DNA of 14,315 nt, taken from Bacillus sp. AFS037270. GTDB lineage: Bacteria; Bacillota; Bacilli; Bacillales_B; DSM-18226. The first letter of the stretch is position 1. Every line of letters starts with the position of its first letter. The translations under genes were made by a program, and so were the position numbers. The DNA lies in contig NZ_NUNF01000013.1 of the NCBI RefSeq assembly GCF_002585305.1, forward strand, positions 160,730-175,044, in the 5' to 3' direction. Shown here one piece after another: positions 1 through 7,154 of the stretch. The notes under the pieces were generated by a model, which worked only from the letters and a program-made list of their open reading frames with translations, was not told where the DNA came from and made no database searches.

Positions 1-35
1 GCTTGTCGGGGCTGACCAAGGCGCTTCCGCTTTTC
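1..35 (-). repeat. Partial GC-rich intergenic repeat at window edge
   Basis: Immediately after the adaB stop codon, the minus strand reads GAAAAGCGGAAGCGCCTTGG and continues with CAGCCCCGACAAGC to the window edge. It is clearly more GC-rich than its surroundings. From memory, sequences with the core AAGCGCCTTG..CAGCCCCGACAAGC are scattered between genes in many Bacillaceae; I cannot verify that here, and the copy is cut by the window start. It could also simply be part of a terminator stem. Confidence 0.35.
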
Positions 36-563
36 TTATTGTGATAATCCTTGTCGTTCCAACTCCAGAAGTCGAGTCTTCATCTCTAAACCCCCCCGAT
101 AACCAGTCAACGCTCCGTTCTTTCCTACTACACGATGGCAAGGAACCGTTATTAAAATGGGGTTAACGCCAATTGCTGTACCAACAGCCCGAACGGCAGC
201 GGGTTTGTTTATGGTATTGGCTATTTCGGAATAAGATCTAGTTTCTCCGTAGGGGATCTCACTCAAAGCGGTCCACACCGATAGTTGAAAGTCTGTTCCA
301 TTGTAATCAAACGGAATGGTAAAGCATTTCCGTTTGCCATCTAGGTATTCAACAAGTTCATTCTCATATTGCTTGAGTTCTTCCCGACTTTCAACAATAG
401 GACTTCCGGGAAAGCGTTTCGCTGCCCATTCAGCTAATTCCTCAAATGGCATACCCTGTGAACCTACAAAGCAAAGTCCCTTTGAGGTAGCCGCAATGTA
501 CATCTTCCAATCTTTATAGTTTAATATTGACCAATAGATAGTCGGCTTAGTCTGAGATTTCAC
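36..563 (-). CDS. adaB: AdaB: methylated-DNA--protein-cysteine methyltransferase
   Basis: This cytoplasmic suicide repair protein moves the alkyl group from O6-methylguanine (and O4-methylthymine) in DNA to its own cysteine. The 175-residue length fits the single-domain Ogt/AdaB family. The C-terminal half holds the DNA-binding helix AVRAVGTA with Arg125 and the active-site motif PCHRV, with acceptor Cys142; residues 1-80 form the variable N-terminal domain. Translation starts at GTG (561-563), chosen because GGAGG sits 9 nt upstream. The start lies inside the end of adaA (17-bp overlap), so the two genes are probably translationally coupled and co-transcribed, as in the B. subtilis ada operon. 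I see no terminator inside the 35 bases left after the stop. The family call is secure. The symbol rests on the adaA partnership; Ogt would be the alternative name. Confidence 0.93.
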   Translation of the reverse strand: MKSQTKPTIYWSILNYKDWKMYIAATSKGLCFVGSQGMPFEELAEWAAKRFPGSPIVESREELKQYENELVEYLDGKRKCFTIPFDYNGTDFQLSVWTALSEIPYGETRSYSEIANTINKPAAVRAVGTAIGVNPILITVPCHRVVGKNGALTGYRGGLEMKTRLLELERQGLSQ

Positions 564-1152
564 TTTCCCATTCCTCCGTGTTACATTTTGACTGACGGTA
601 TTGTGCAGGTGTTTCTCCCGTCTTCTTTTTAAAAAGTGTAATAAAATAAGGTGTATTAGGGATACCTGCCATTCTAGATATTTCAGTAACTGCTCTGTCA
701 GACTTCATTAAAAGGTCTTTAGCCTTTATGATCCTGACTTCTTGAATATATTCAACAGGTGTCATCCCTTTTACTTTTTTAAAGGTTCTCTGCAAATGAT
801 AGGGACTTCCATGACTGATGTCCGCAAGCGTTTCAAGCGTCAATTTGCTATTATAATTTTCATTGATAAAATTAGTAATCATATTGATCCATTGTTGGTC
901 AGGCAAGTTTTTTTCATTGGGCTTACAGCGTTTACACGGACGGAAGTTGGCTGCAAAGGCTTCTTCTGCACTTTGAAAGATTCTAACATTATCTTTTTTG
1001 GGAACTCGTGACTTGCAGGAAGGTTTACAAAATATCCCTGTGGTTTTTACCGCGTAAAAAAATAAACCATTATACGAAGCGTCGTTTTCGATAATTGCCT
1101 GCCATTTTTCAGCTGTTATCATTCCGTTATCAAAACCTTTTTGTCCACTCAT
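547..1152 (-). CDS. adaA: AdaA: methylphosphotriester-DNA alkyltransferase / AraC-type transcriptional activator
   Basis: AdaA senses alkylation damage. It takes a methyl group from Sp-methylphosphotriesters in the DNA backbone onto a zinc-bound cysteine, and the methylated form then activates the adaptive-response genes. The N-terminal Ada zinc domain shows the four ligands Cys42, Cys46, Cys73 and Cys76 in FCKPSCKSR and RPCKRCKPNE; Cys42 is the expected acceptor. Residues about 88-190 form an AraC-type double helix-turn-helix (LTLETLADISHGSPYHLQRTF, then the VTEISRMAGI second HTH). The reading frame stays open to 1332, but I chose ATG 1150-1152 because AGAGGTGG lies just upstream and 201 residues matches the roughly 211 of B. 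subtilis AdaA. The upstream 60 codons are hydrophobic nonsense overlapping alkA. It is the first gene of adaA-adaB, divergent from alkA, and is expected to autoregulate. Confidence 0.93.
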   Translation of the reverse strand: MSGQKGFDNGMITAEKWQAIIENDASYNGLFFYAVKTTGIFCKPSCKSRVPKKDNVRIFQSAEEAFAANFRPCKRCKPNEKNLPDQQWINMITNFINENYNSKLTLETLADISHGSPYHLQRTFKKVKGMTPVEYIQEVRIIKAKDLLMKSDRAVTEISRMAGIPNTPYFITLFKKKTGETPAQYRQSKCNTEEWESEISD

Positions 1153-1170
1153 TGTTCCACCTCTAACCGT

Positions 1171-1199
1171 ATTATAACGCACCCCAAATAAAAATAGCC
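1171..1199 (-). promoter_or_regulatory. adaA-adaB promoter (strong -10, weak -35)
   Basis: The minus strand carries a perfect -10, TATAAT (1171-1176). Seventeen bases upstream the -35 position (1194-1199) reads GGCTAT, far from TTGACA. A good -10 without a -35 is what an activator-dependent promoter looks like and fits activation by methylated AdaA. The start site would fall near 1164, leaving a short leader before the adaA ribosome binding site. Confidence 0.6.
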
Positions 1200-1208
1200 T
1201 GTTTTGCA

Positions 1209-1221
1209 AATAGAAAAGCAA
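1209..1221 (+). promoter_or_regulatory. Candidate Ada box shared by adaA and alkA promoters
   Basis: The sequence AATAGAAAAGCAA fits exactly the AAT-N6-GCAA pattern proposed for the E. coli Ada binding site (A box plus B box). Relative to the predicted adaA start it spans about -45 to -57, just upstream of the weak -35. Relative to a possible alkA -10 at 1243-1248 it overlaps the -35 position. It could therefore serve both promoters. Short A-rich motifs arise easily by chance in this base composition, and the B. subtilis operator may differ, so this is a candidate only. Confidence 0.4.
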
Positions 1222-1242
1222 GATTACGAAATCATTTTTTGT

Positions 1243-1248
1243 GATAAT
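1243..1248 (+). promoter_or_regulatory. Possible alkA -10 element
   Basis: GATAAT, preceded by TG in TTTGTGATAATAAT, gives a plausible alkA -10 with a start near 1255, about 20 bases before the preferred TTG start. The -35 position (around 1220-1225) is not consensus, again pointing to an activator. If this is right, any alkA start codon upstream of about 1255 is excluded. Confidence 0.4.
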
Positions 1249-1275
1249 AATAGTAAAAGAATGCGGGTGATTATT

Positions 1276-2199
1276 TTGACAAACGTAAGAGAAAATCATT
1301 GGTTTGACGGTAATGATAAGCTTTATATTCATTTACCGCTAGACTTTAATATGGCTGCAAATCTTGGCTATTTAGGACGGAATAAGAATGAATGCATGTT
1401 TGACATTGAAAATAATGTGATTACAAGAGTAGTTCATTCAGGGGTAGCCAACAGACTTGTTGAAATGTACCTAAATGATAATAACCAAATGATTGTTCAG
1501 TTTATAGATTCTACACCAGATGAAAAAGAATTGAAAAAAGTTTTTAGTTTCATTTGGGAATGGTTTGACTTAGACCGGGACTTATCTCCATTTTACAGAA
1601 TGGCCAAAGAAGACCCGCTGCTTGAAAAACCAGCCCAGGAATTCCGCGGATTAAGGGTGATTGGTGTGACCGACTTGTTCGAGGCCCTTTGTTGGGGCGT
1701 TTTAGGGCAGCAAATTAATTTAGCGTTTGCCTACACTCTAAAAAAACAGTTTGTTGAAAGATTTGGGGAGTCTATAGAATTCAATGGTAAGAAATATTGG
1801 ACCTTCCCTACCTATAAACAAATTGCTAAATTAACACCGGAGGACTTAGCGGATATTAAAATGACTGTGAGAAAGAGTGAATATATTATTGGCATTGCTA
1901 AGTTAATGGACAGTGGTGAACTTTCTAAAGAAAAACTATTAGCAATGGATTTTAAAGACGCTGAAAAAAGTTTGATTAAGATACGCGGGATTGGTCCATG
2001 GACAGCCAATTACGTATTAATGCGCTGCTTACGATTTCCGACAGCTTTTCCGATAGATGATGTCGGTTTGCATAATGCCATTAAGTTCTTGAGGGGTTCG
2101 GAGAAAAAGCCTTCGAAGGAAGAACTCATGGAACTTTCATTAAACTGGTCCGGCTGGCAGGCATATGCTACGTTTTACTTATGGCGGGTTCTCTACTAG
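1276..2199 (+). CDS. alkA: AlkA: DNA-3-methyladenine glycosylase II
   Basis: This base-excision repair enzyme releases 3-methyladenine and other alkylated purines from DNA. The C-terminal part has the HhH-GPD fold: hairpin IRGIGPWTANY followed by PIDDVGL, whose aspartates (about residues 261-262) occupy the catalytic position of E. coli AlkA Asp238. GVLGQQINLAFAYTLKK is the typical substrate-pocket helix. The start is uncertain. I chose TTG 1276 (307 residues, close to the roughly 303 of B. subtilis AlkA) because GGGTGATT sits at ideal spacing and the -10 candidate lies upstream. ATG 1261 has only a weak ribosome binding site and TTG 1204 none. The gene is divergent from adaA, the same layout as the B. 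subtilis adaptive-response locus, and is probably AdaA-induced. Confidence 0.9.
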   Translation: MTNVRENHWFDGNDKLYIHLPLDFNMAANLGYLGRNKNECMFDIENNVITRVVHSGVANRLVEMYLNDNNQMIVQFIDSTPDEKELKKVFSFIWEWFDLDRDLSPFYRMAKEDPLLEKPAQEFRGLRVIGVTDLFEALCWGVLGQQINLAFAYTLKKQFVERFGESIEFNGKKYWTFPTYKQIAKLTPEDLADIKMTVRKSEYIIGIAKLMDSGELSKEKLLAMDFKDAEKSLIKIRGIGPWTANYVLMRCLRFPTAFPIDDVGLHNAIKFLRGSEKKPSKEELMELSLNWSGWQAYATFYLWRVLY

Positions 2200-2324
2200 T
2201 TACATTATTATTGTATCCTCAGGCTGGACTAGGTTGATTAATGTTTGATTTATGAACATACAAGTATATGAAGGTCTTGAAAACAATTTCTATTCTTGAA
2301 GGTTTATAATGAAGGCTGTTACCC

Positions 2325-2939
2325 TTCAAGGCACTAAAAATATACAAGTTTTATTTGAAGCTTTCTGAAGAATTGTCCTCAAATAAACTTCCTTTTGAAA
2401 ATTTAAAACAGGTTCACTAATTTCCGATTGGGATACAGTATCCATATTCTGCGAGTGAGCATTATTAATGGCCTTTAAAAGGACCAATCTGCCCCTGCCC
2501 GCTCCAACCATACGGGTGATCTCGTAAAGTTAAACTATCTGGAATCTGGACTGGATTATTTTTAAAATCAATCGTTGTATCATTACTTCCCCGCGGCCAC
2601 TTAATTACTTCTGCATCGGTAAATTCCTCAATTAATTCTTTGATACTTTTCATTTTTGTATGAGTAAATAAGATGCTGTATTATTCACCATTGCAAGGAC
2701 ATGAAAGGATTTTGCTGCCTCGACCTTTAAATTTGTCGTTCCCTTTCCCCCCCAGTTTTATTAGAGCCATTGTTATGTTCCCTATTGAGAAGGATCCATC
2801 AAATAGCCCCATAATATCGTTAAAAAAACTTCATTGCCGAATGTTTCTTCAAAAAACAGCTTTTTCCCCAGTTTTATTTCAGATTCGTTCCCTGCTTCTT
2901 CTTTTGAGAAAGCTGATTTGATTTGACGGGATGTTAAGG
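2325..2939 (-). pseudogene. Decayed gene, probably a bacillus c-type cytochrome-like electron transport protein
   Basis: No intact gene fits this 900-base gap, but successive minus-strand frames join into one protein. They read, in order: EIKLGKKLFFEETFGNEVFL (2881-2821); after a shift, DIMGLFDGSFSIGNITMALI; after another shift, TTNLKVEAAKSFH...NNTASYLL; then a 62-codon stretch (2653-2465) with IKWPRGSNDTT and HPYGWSGQGQ ending in a stop; then, shifted again, INNAHSQNMDTVSQSEISEP (about 2470-2325). From memory this resembles a family of bacillus haem-containing electron transport proteins. No CxxCH haem site is present: the segment that should hold it, between KSFH and NNTASYLL, seems deleted. 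At least four frame disruptions and truncated ends mean it cannot make a working protein. That it is a relic is fairly clear; the family name is less certain. Confidence 0.6.
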
Positions 2940-2966
2940 CAAAAGATAAAAATTATTAACATTTTG

Positions 2967-2980
2967 TGAAAACGGTTCCT
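2967..2980 (+). promoter_or_regulatory. cre site (CcpA operator) of the gntK operon
   Basis: TGAAAACGGTTCCT matches the B. subtilis cre consensus TGWAARCGYTWNCW at 13 of 14 positions. It overlaps the -35 position of the promoter whose -10 is at 2998-3003, so CcpA bound here would block RNA polymerase. Carbon catabolite repression is expected for a gluconate operon. Confidence 0.65.
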
Positions 2981-2997
2981 AAAGATGTAACATTTAG

Positions 2998-3003
2998 TAT
3001 AAT
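2998..3003 (+). promoter_or_regulatory. Probable -10 of the gntK-dehydratase-eda operon
   Basis: TATAAT (in TTTAGTATAATAG) is the only consensus -10 in the gap before gntK. The -35 position (about 2975-2980, GTTCCT) is poor, so the promoter may need an activator or be intrinsically weak. The leader would be about 100 bases, very rich in A and T, with runs of T and a run of 10 A before the ribosome binding site. Confidence 0.55.
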
Positions 3004-3111
3004 AGCTTTGTAGAAATTTTTTTTATTTTACATTATTTTTTGATGAAATATTTTTTAATGTTCAAAATGAAATTCATTTAAAAAAAAAACAAACTTAAGG
3101 AAGGTGTAAGA

Positions 3112-4656
3112 GTGACTAAGTCATCCTATTATTTAGGCGTTGATATTGGAACAACTAGTACGAAAGCCGTGCTTTTTAAGAAAGATGGGTCTGTAATCAG
3201 TATGCATCATGTTGAGTATCCGCTTTATAGTCCTGCTCCCTCAATTGCGGAGCAGAATCCAGATGAAATATTTCAAGCAGTAGTAGAAGCAATAAAATTT
3301 TCTGTGTACAAAGGGGGTATTAAATCAGATGACCTTAAACTTGTATCGTTCAGTTCTGCCATGCATAGCGTGATTGCTGTCGATGCAAACGGAAAACCAC
3401 TTACCCGCTGTATAACTTGGGCAGATAGCCGGGCAACAAGGTGGGCAGAGAAAATAAAAAATGAAATGAATGGGCTTGATATTTACTCTAGGACAGGCAC
3501 TCCTATTCATCCAATGTCACCGTTAACCAAAATTGCATGGTTAAGGACTGAGCATCAGGATCTATTTTCTAGAACCAGTAAATTTATTGGTATAAAGGAA
3601 TATGTCTTTTATAAATTCTTTGACAGATATATTGTCGACCACTCCATTGCCTCAGCTATGGGTATGTTTAATTTAGAAAATCTCTCATGGGATAAAGAAG
3701 CTTTAAAGGTTGCCGGGATTTCAAGTAATCAATTATCGGAACCAGTGCCGACCACATTCTATTTAACGGGGCTAAAAGACGAATATGCCTGTGAAATGGA
3801 TATTTCAAAAGAAACTCCGTTTGTTGTAGGAGCAAGTGATGGTGTGTTGTCTAATCTAGGGGTTAATGCGATAGACCCAGGTGTTGTTGCTGTCACAATT
3901 GGGACAAGTGGTGCAATCAGAACGGTTACAAATAAACCAGTTACAGATCCGAAAGGAAGGATTTTCTGTTATGCATTGACTGAAAAACACTGGGTCATTG
4001 GCGGGCCTGTAAATAATGGCGGAATGACATTTAGGTGGGTTAGAGATGAACTCGCTTCTGCTGAAGTAGAAACCGCAAAGCGCCTCGGAATCGACCCTTA
4101 TGAAGTGTTAACAAAAATTGCTTCCCGTGTTTCACCGGGTGCGGATGGCCTTATCTTCCATCCATATCTTGCGGGTGAGCGGGCACCGATTTGGAACTCC
4201 AATGCAAGAGGCTCATTTTTCGGTCTTGGACTCCACCATAAACGAGAGCATATGGTAAGAGCCGTGTTAGAAGGAGTTATATTAAATCTTTATACCGTCC
4301 TACTCGCTCTTCAAGAAATGATTGGCGTACCAAACAAAATTCAGGCTACAGGTGGATTTGCAAGATCAGAGTTATGGCGACAAATGATGGCCGATATTTT
4401 TAACCAAAAGGTAGTAGTTCCCGAAAGCTTTGAAAGTTCTTGCTTAGGGGCTGTTGTTCTAGGAATGTATGCTCTTGGGGAAATTGAGGACTTCTCTATC
4501 ATGTCAGATTTGGTTGGATCTACTTATGAACATGAACCATCAGAAGAAAATATTGAAATTTATCAGGACCTTATAAAAATTTATATTCGAGTTTCTAGAC
4601 TTTTAGAAAATGAGTATGACGAAATAGCTGATTTTCAGAAAAAATGGATTAAATAG
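3112..4656 (+). CDS. gntK: Gluconokinase (FGGY family)
   Basis: GntK phosphorylates D-gluconate with ATP to 6-phosphogluconate in the cytoplasm. The 514-residue protein is the length of B. subtilis GntK (513) and shows the FGGY carbohydrate-kinase plan: N-terminal phosphate loop GVDIGTTSTKAVLF (residues 9-22), TWADSRATRW (103-111), GASDG with catalytic-base candidate Asp243, the adenosine/phosphate motif TIGTSGAIR (262-270), LAGERAPIWN, and the C-terminal ATGGFARSELWRQ and CLGAVVLG. Translation starts at GTG 3112, preceded by AAGGAAGGTG. It heads an operon with the dehydratase (16-base gap) and eda. Unlike the B. subtilis gntRKPZ operon, gntR is absent upstream and gntZ is not present. Other FGGY sugar kinases are possible, but the adjacent eda and gntP favour gluconate. 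Confidence 0.9.
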   Translation: MTKSSYYLGVDIGTTSTKAVLFKKDGSVISMHHVEYPLYSPAPSIAEQNPDEIFQAVVEAIKFSVYKGGIKSDDLKLVSFSSAMHSVIAVDANGKPLTRCITWADSRATRWAEKIKNEMNGLDIYSRTGTPIHPMSPLTKIAWLRTEHQDLFSRTSKFIGIKEYVFYKFFDRYIVDHSIASAMGMFNLENLSWDKEALKVAGISSNQLSEPVPTTFYLTGLKDEYACEMDISKETPFVVGASDGVLSNLGVNAIDPGVVAVTIGTSGAIRTVTNKPVTDPKGRIFCYALTEKHWVIGGPVNNGGMTFRWVRDELASAEVETAKRLGIDPYEVLTKIASRVSPGADGLIFHPYLAGERAPIWNSNARGSFFGLGLHHKREHMVRAVLEGVILNLYTVLLALQEMIGVPNKIQATGGFARSELWRQMMADIFNQKVVVPESFESSCLGAVVLGMYALGEIEDFSIMSDLVGSTYEHEPSEENIEIYQDLIKIYIRVSRLLENEYDEIADFQKKWIK

Positions 4657-4672
4657 AGAGGATGAATATGGT

Positions 4673-6313
4673 ATGGAGAAAAACCGCATTTCTACAATAA
4701 AGCCTTATACACGGGCAATTTTAAAAGCACATTTATGTTCCTGTGGGGTAGATTACAATAAAATGGACAGACCTGTGATTGCCATAGCCAACTCTTGGAA
4801 TGAAATTGTACCTGGTCATGTTCATTTAAGGGAGCTCGCAGATCGTGTTAAAAAAGGTGTAATCGAAGCTGGAGGGCTCCCACTTGAATTTAATACAATA
4901 GCCGTTTGTGATGGAATTGCTCAAGGCCATGATGGTATGAAATATTCCCTTCCAAGCAGGGAGGTTATCGCAGACAGTGTAGAGACGATGGTGAATGCTC
5001 ACGGTATCTTTGACGGAATGGTTGTACTGAGTTCTTGTGACAAAATTGTTCCTGGAATGCTAATGGCTGCAGCTCGACTAAACCTACCAAGTCTTGTCGT
5101 TCTTGGTGGTGTAATGCCAAATCATATTAAACCGAAAGAATCTAAAGTGGCACGTCAGAAATTCCTTGCAGGAGAATTAGATGAAAAAGGGTTAGTAGAA
5201 GTTACGAAAAAGTATTATCCAAGTGCCGGAGCATGTCCTTTCTTAGGTACCGCTAACACCATGCAAGGTCTATCTGAAGCTTTAGGGATGGCAATGCCTA
5301 AATCATCCTGGATGCAAGCTCTTTCAGATGAGCAGTTAGATGCCGCTGAAGATGCTGGACGGCAAGCAGTTGAATTAGTCAAAAAAGGAATTAGACCAAT
5401 TGATATCTTAACGGGTGATGCCTTCAAGAATGCTATTTCCGTACTTCTAGCCATGGGTGGTTCCTTAAATGCCTGTCTGCACCTCCCAGCAATTGCCCAA
5501 GAAGCAGGAGTGGAACTACCTTTTGATTTATTTGATGAAATCAGCCGGAAAGTACCTTTTATTGCTGGGGTTACACCAAACAATAATGAATTTACTACCA
5601 ACGATCTACAAAGAGCAGGTGGAATTCCGGCACTAATGAACGAACTGTCACCATATTTAAATTTGGATGCATTGACTGTTACCGGGAAGACAGTTCGTGA
5701 AAACATTAAGGGTTCCAAAGTATTAGATCGTGAAATCATATATACATTAGATAAGCCGATTGACCAGGAAGGCGGAATTGCTGTTTTAAAAGGAAATCTT
5801 GCTTCACAAGGTGCACTTGTTAAACAATCGGCAATTCCTGAAGAGCTCAGAAAGTTTTCTGGTCCTGCAAAAGTCTTCGACTCTGAAGAAGAATTCCTTG
5901 AGGTATTTGATTCGGGAGGCATTAATGAAGGCGATGCAGTCGTTATCCGTTATGAAGGACCAAAAGGCGGTCCTGGTATGAGAGAGCTGCACCGTTGTAC
6001 GGAAGTATTAGGTAAGTTTAAGAAAATCGCTCTAATTACTGACGGAAGATTTTCAGGAGCGTCTGCAGGTCTTTCCATTGGGTATGTCAGCCCGGAAGCT
6101 GCGGAAGCAGGTAATATTGCCCTTGTTCGTGACGGGGACATTATTGAAATAGATATTGCGAATCGAATGCTGTCAGTAAATGTAAGGGATCAAGAACTTG
6201 CTATGAGAAAAGAGCATCTCGAAATACTTAAACATGAAGCTAGTAAATTCTTAAGATTATATTCAGCTAGTTCAGCTTCTGCAGCTATGGGTGCAGTCAG
6301 AATTATAGATTAA
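4673..6313 (+). CDS. IlvD/Edd-superfamily dehydratase, probably 6-phosphogluconate (or other sugar-acid) dehydratase
   Basis: Iron-sulfur dehydratases of this superfamily remove water from 2,3-dihydroxy acids to give 2-oxo acids. At 546 residues it has the length of IlvD or sugar-acid dehydratases; classical Edd is about 600. Conserved pieces are NSWNEIVPGHVHL (40-52, with Gly48 where [2Fe-2S] members have a Cys), AVCDGIAQGHDGMKYSLPSR (Asp80, metal binding), SSCDKIVPG (Cys122, Asp123, Lys124), SAGACPFLGTANTM (Cys188) and C-terminal DGRFSG. Cys188 sits in a GTANTM context closer to the GTASTM of sugar-acid dehydratases than to the CGGMFTANTM of IlvD. Lying between gntK and eda, it most simply converts 6-phosphogluconate to KDPG. 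Biosynthetic dihydroxy-acid dehydratase is the likely automatic annotation but fits the context poorly. A ribosome binding site GAGAGG lies 11 nt before ATG 4673, the only reasonable in-frame start. Confidence 0.85.
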   Translation: MEKNRISTIKPYTRAILKAHLCSCGVDYNKMDRPVIAIANSWNEIVPGHVHLRELADRVKKGVIEAGGLPLEFNTIAVCDGIAQGHDGMKYSLPSREVIADSVETMVNAHGIFDGMVVLSSCDKIVPGMLMAAARLNLPSLVVLGGVMPNHIKPKESKVARQKFLAGELDEKGLVEVTKKYYPSAGACPFLGTANTMQGLSEALGMAMPKSSWMQALSDEQLDAAEDAGRQAVELVKKGIRPIDILTGDAFKNAISVLLAMGGSLNACLHLPAIAQEAGVELPFDLFDEISRKVPFIAGVTPNNNEFTTNDLQRAGGIPALMNELSPYLNLDALTVTGKTVRENIKGSKVLDREIIYTLDKPIDQEGGIAVLKGNLASQGALVKQSAIPEELRKFSGPAKVFDSEEEFLEVFDSGGINEGDAVVIRYEGPKGGPGMRELHRCTEVLGKFKKIALITDGRFSGASAGLSIGYVSPEAAEAGNIALVRDGDIIEIDIANRMLSVNVRDQELAMRKEHLEILKHEASKFLRLYSASSASAAMGAVRIID

Positions 6314-6327
6314 TAGAGGTGAATAAG

Positions 6328-6966
6328 ATGTTAAAAAAATATGATATTTTAAATAAAATTCAAAAAGGAAAAGTTGTCGCTGTTGTCAGAGGTAGAAATG
6401 CAAATGATGCATATGAAATTTCAAAGGCTTGCATTAAAGGAGGGATTAAAAATATAGAAGTAACTTTTACTACTCCAGGTGCCCTGGAAGTCATTAAAAT
6501 GCTTTCCGATGAAACAATAAAATCGAATGCAGTCATTGGAGCAGGAACGGTCTTAGATCCAGAAACTGCTCGAATCGCTATGTTGAATGGTGCTGAGTAT
6601 ATCGTAAGTCCTCATTTTTCACAAGAGATTAGTAAAATTTGTAATCTTTATTCCATCCCTTACATGCCAGGATGTTTAACGGCGACCGAGATGGTTGAGG
6701 CATTAAAAACAGGCGTTGACGTGGTAAAGGTCTTCCCCGGCGGTCTCGCAGGTACATCCTATATCGAGACTATCAAAGGACCTCTGCCTAATATTAACCT
6801 AATGCCGTCAGGCGGAGTCAACTTAGATAATGTAAGGGAATGGCTCCAAAAAGGCAGCTTTGCCGTGGGGATTGGCAGCGTTCTGACAAAAGATATTGAA
6901 CCTGATAACTATGAAGAAGTTCAGAAACTAGCAAAACTATTCATTGAAAAAGTCCAAAATTTGTAA
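6328..6966 (+). CDS. eda: KDPG/KHG aldolase
   Basis: Eda cleaves 2-keto-3-deoxy-6-phosphogluconate into pyruvate and glyceraldehyde-3-phosphate, the last step of the Entner-Doudoroff pathway; many members also act on 4-hydroxy-2-oxoglutarate. The 212-residue class I aldolase shows catalytic Glu44 in NIEVTFTTPG, GAGTVLDPE, and the Schiff-base Lys134 in DVVKVFPGG, followed by the phosphate-binding LMPSGGV. The frame also contains a GTG at 6319, but ATG 6328 is preferred because AGAGGTG (6315-6321) lies at proper distance before it and overlaps the GTG. It is the third and last gene of the operon, 14 bases after the dehydratase stop, and is closed by a hairpin terminator. The small-molecule role is firm; the exact substrate follows from context. 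Confidence 0.93.
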   Translation: MLKKYDILNKIQKGKVVAVVRGRNANDAYEISKACIKGGIKNIEVTFTTPGALEVIKMLSDETIKSNAVIGAGTVLDPETARIAMLNGAEYIVSPHFSQEISKICNLYSIPYMPGCLTATEMVEALKTGVDVVKVFPGGLAGTSYIETIKGPLPNINLMPSGGVNLDNVREWLQKGSFAVGIGSVLTKDIEPDNYEEVQKLAKLFIEKVQNL

Positions 6967-6988
6967 GAGAAGTAGTTTATGTGTCATC

Positions 6989-7026
6989 ACCGCCTTTCAC
7001 TAGGCGGTTCCTCTTAGTTTTTTGTA
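6989..7026 (+). terminator. Terminator after eda
   Basis: ACCGCC (6989-6994) pairs with GGCGGT (7003-7008) around an 8-nt loop, followed by TTCCTCTTAG and a run of six T. The stem is short and the T run displaced by about ten bases, so termination may be partial. It separates the gntK operon from the gntP promoter. Confidence 0.6.
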
Positions 7027-7062
7027 TGACATAAATTGTTAAATTTTTTTTAAAAAAACTAA

Positions 7063-7091
7063 TTGATTAAAGAAATATTTTTCCGTATAAT
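7063..7091 (+). promoter_or_regulatory. gntP promoter (SigA)
   Basis: TTGATT (7063-7068) and TATAAT (7086-7091) are separated by exactly 17 bases. The start would be near 7098, just before the cre site. This gives gntP its own transcription unit apart from gntK-eda. Confidence 0.8.
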
Positions 7092-7103
7092 CGGGATAGA
7101 AAA

Positions 7104-7117
7104 TGTAAGTGCTTTCA
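7104..7117 (+). promoter_or_regulatory. cre site (CcpA operator) of gntP
   Basis: TGTAAGTGCTTTCA matches the consensus TGWAARCGYTWNCW at 13 of 14 positions (the central CG is TG). It lies about 6 to 20 bases downstream of the predicted start, where bound CcpA would repress initiation or block elongation. Confidence 0.65.
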
Positions 7118-7154
7118 TATTAGGTTATTTAAATTTTTACACAGGGGGATTTAT

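Noticed and set aside
1153..1332. Longer AdaA start at 1332
   Set aside because: The extra 60 residues overlap the alkA start and the adaA promoter, have no ribosome binding site, and would exceed the family length.
2295..2330. Hairpin CTTGAAGG...CCTTCAAG as terminator after alkA
   Set aside because: The 20-base loop is large and there is no T run on either side; no convincing alkA terminator is visible.
2673..2921. 82-codon plus-strand frame
   Set aside because: It is the complement of the decayed cytochrome-like gene, whose minus-strand reading is recognisable, and it has no ribosome binding site.
5215..5922. 235-codon open frame on the minus strand inside the dehydratase gene
   Set aside because: It is antisense to a strongly conserved enzyme, has low-complexity serine-rich composition and no ribosome binding site.
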